Notes under the pieces: model-generated
What the model saw: the letters and a program-made list of their open reading frames with translations, nothing else
What the model was told of the DNA's origin: nothing
Databases searched by the model: none
Position numbers and translations under genes: made by a program
In this document: piece after piece, positions 14,721-14,872 of the stretch
How the letters are laid out: every line of letters starts with the position of its first letter
Numbering within the stretch: position 1 is the first letter of the stretch
Assembly (NCBI GenBank): GCA_017353855.1
Contig: JAFMSA010000034.1
Coordinates: 1 to 14,872, forward strand
Source of the DNA: Alphaproteobacteria bacterium
Lineage (GTDB): Bacteria; Pseudomonadota; Alphaproteobacteria; ATCC43930; CGMCC-115725
DNA length: 14,872 nucleotides
Direction: 5' to 3'

Positions 14721-14872
14721 TCAATTCGTGCAGTCGGCGAACAGGGACTTCTCCAGGATCCAGTGAATGCTCCAGTTGCCGTCGACCACCTGCGTAACCC
14801 TGGATCGGCCGCGTCGGACGTCACGAAGATTGCTTTGTCTTCCGACGGGCCGCGCACATTCATCAGAAAGTG
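14721..14872 (-). pseudogene. second acetamidase/formamidase paralogue, C-terminal end with apparent frameshift (5' end outside window)
   Basis: Read on the minus strand from the window edge, one frame gives HFLMNVRGPSEDKAIF and then SDAAD, and another gives VTQVVDGNWSIHWILEKS, ending at a TGA (14721-14723). Together these align end to end with the last about 50 residues of the amidase at 1-497 (HFLMATKG... VTQVVDANWGIH...), roughly half identical. The two parts are in different frames; one base is missing near 14802-14803. Either the gene is truly broken near its C-terminus or the sequence has an error there. If the frame is not repaired, about 25 terminal residues would be replaced. It precedes the FMN reductase gene on the same strand. 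Family assignment is confident; inactivity is less so. Confidence 0.75.

Noticed and set aside
1..14872. CRISPR arrays, insertion sequences, rRNA or tRNA genes
   Set aside because: No regularly spaced repeats, transposase, terminal inverted repeats or RNA gene signatures were seen on either strand.

Overview
The window is GC-rich and dense with catabolic and transport genes. It looks like an accessory region of a free-living proteobacterium, most likely an alphaproteobacterium. That placement is an inference from base composition, TTG and overlapping starts, and gene families; no rRNA or other marker gene is present.

Layout. (1) 1-497 (+): C-terminal half of an acetamidase/formamidase-family amidase cut by the window edge, followed by a strong hairpin. 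(2) 692-2005 (-): a phthalate-dioxygenase-type Rieske oxygenase. (3) 2534-3982 (-): an NCS1-family nucleobase/hydantoin-type permease. (4) An AT-rich divergent control region near 4090-4220. (5) 4682-5764 (+): a RutA-type pyrimidine (uracil) monooxygenase. (6) 5761-6041 (-): a frameshifted relic of an NtaA/DszA-type flavin monooxygenase. (7) 6135-7433 (+): an intact NtaA/SnaA/DszA-type flavin monooxygenase with a TTG start. (8) 7589-13281 (+): a complete peptide/nickel-type ABC importer, made of a Tat-exported binding protein, two permeases and a fused double ATPase. (9) 13282-14073: about 790 bp without an intact gene, holding inverted repeats and a frameshifted fragment of another Dpp/Opp-type ATPase on the minus strand. 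(10) 14074-14661 (-): an SsuE-like NAD(P)H:FMN reductase. (11) 14721-14872 (-): the C-terminal end of a second acetamidase/formamidase paralogue, apparently frameshifted and cut by the window edge.

How it may work together. Two FMNH2-dependent two-component monooxygenases, an FMN reductase that could feed them, a Rieske oxygenase, two importers of different type and two amide hydrolases suggest uptake, oxidative opening and deamidation of a nitrogen-containing, probably cyclic, organic compound. RutA normally opens the uracil ring, but none of RutB-RutF is in the window; an SsuE-type reductase and FmdA-type amidases stand nearby instead. This assembly, bracketed by amidase ends in inverted orientation and carrying relics of a third monooxygenase and a second transporter, is the most interesting aspect. 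The substrate cannot be decided from sequence alone.
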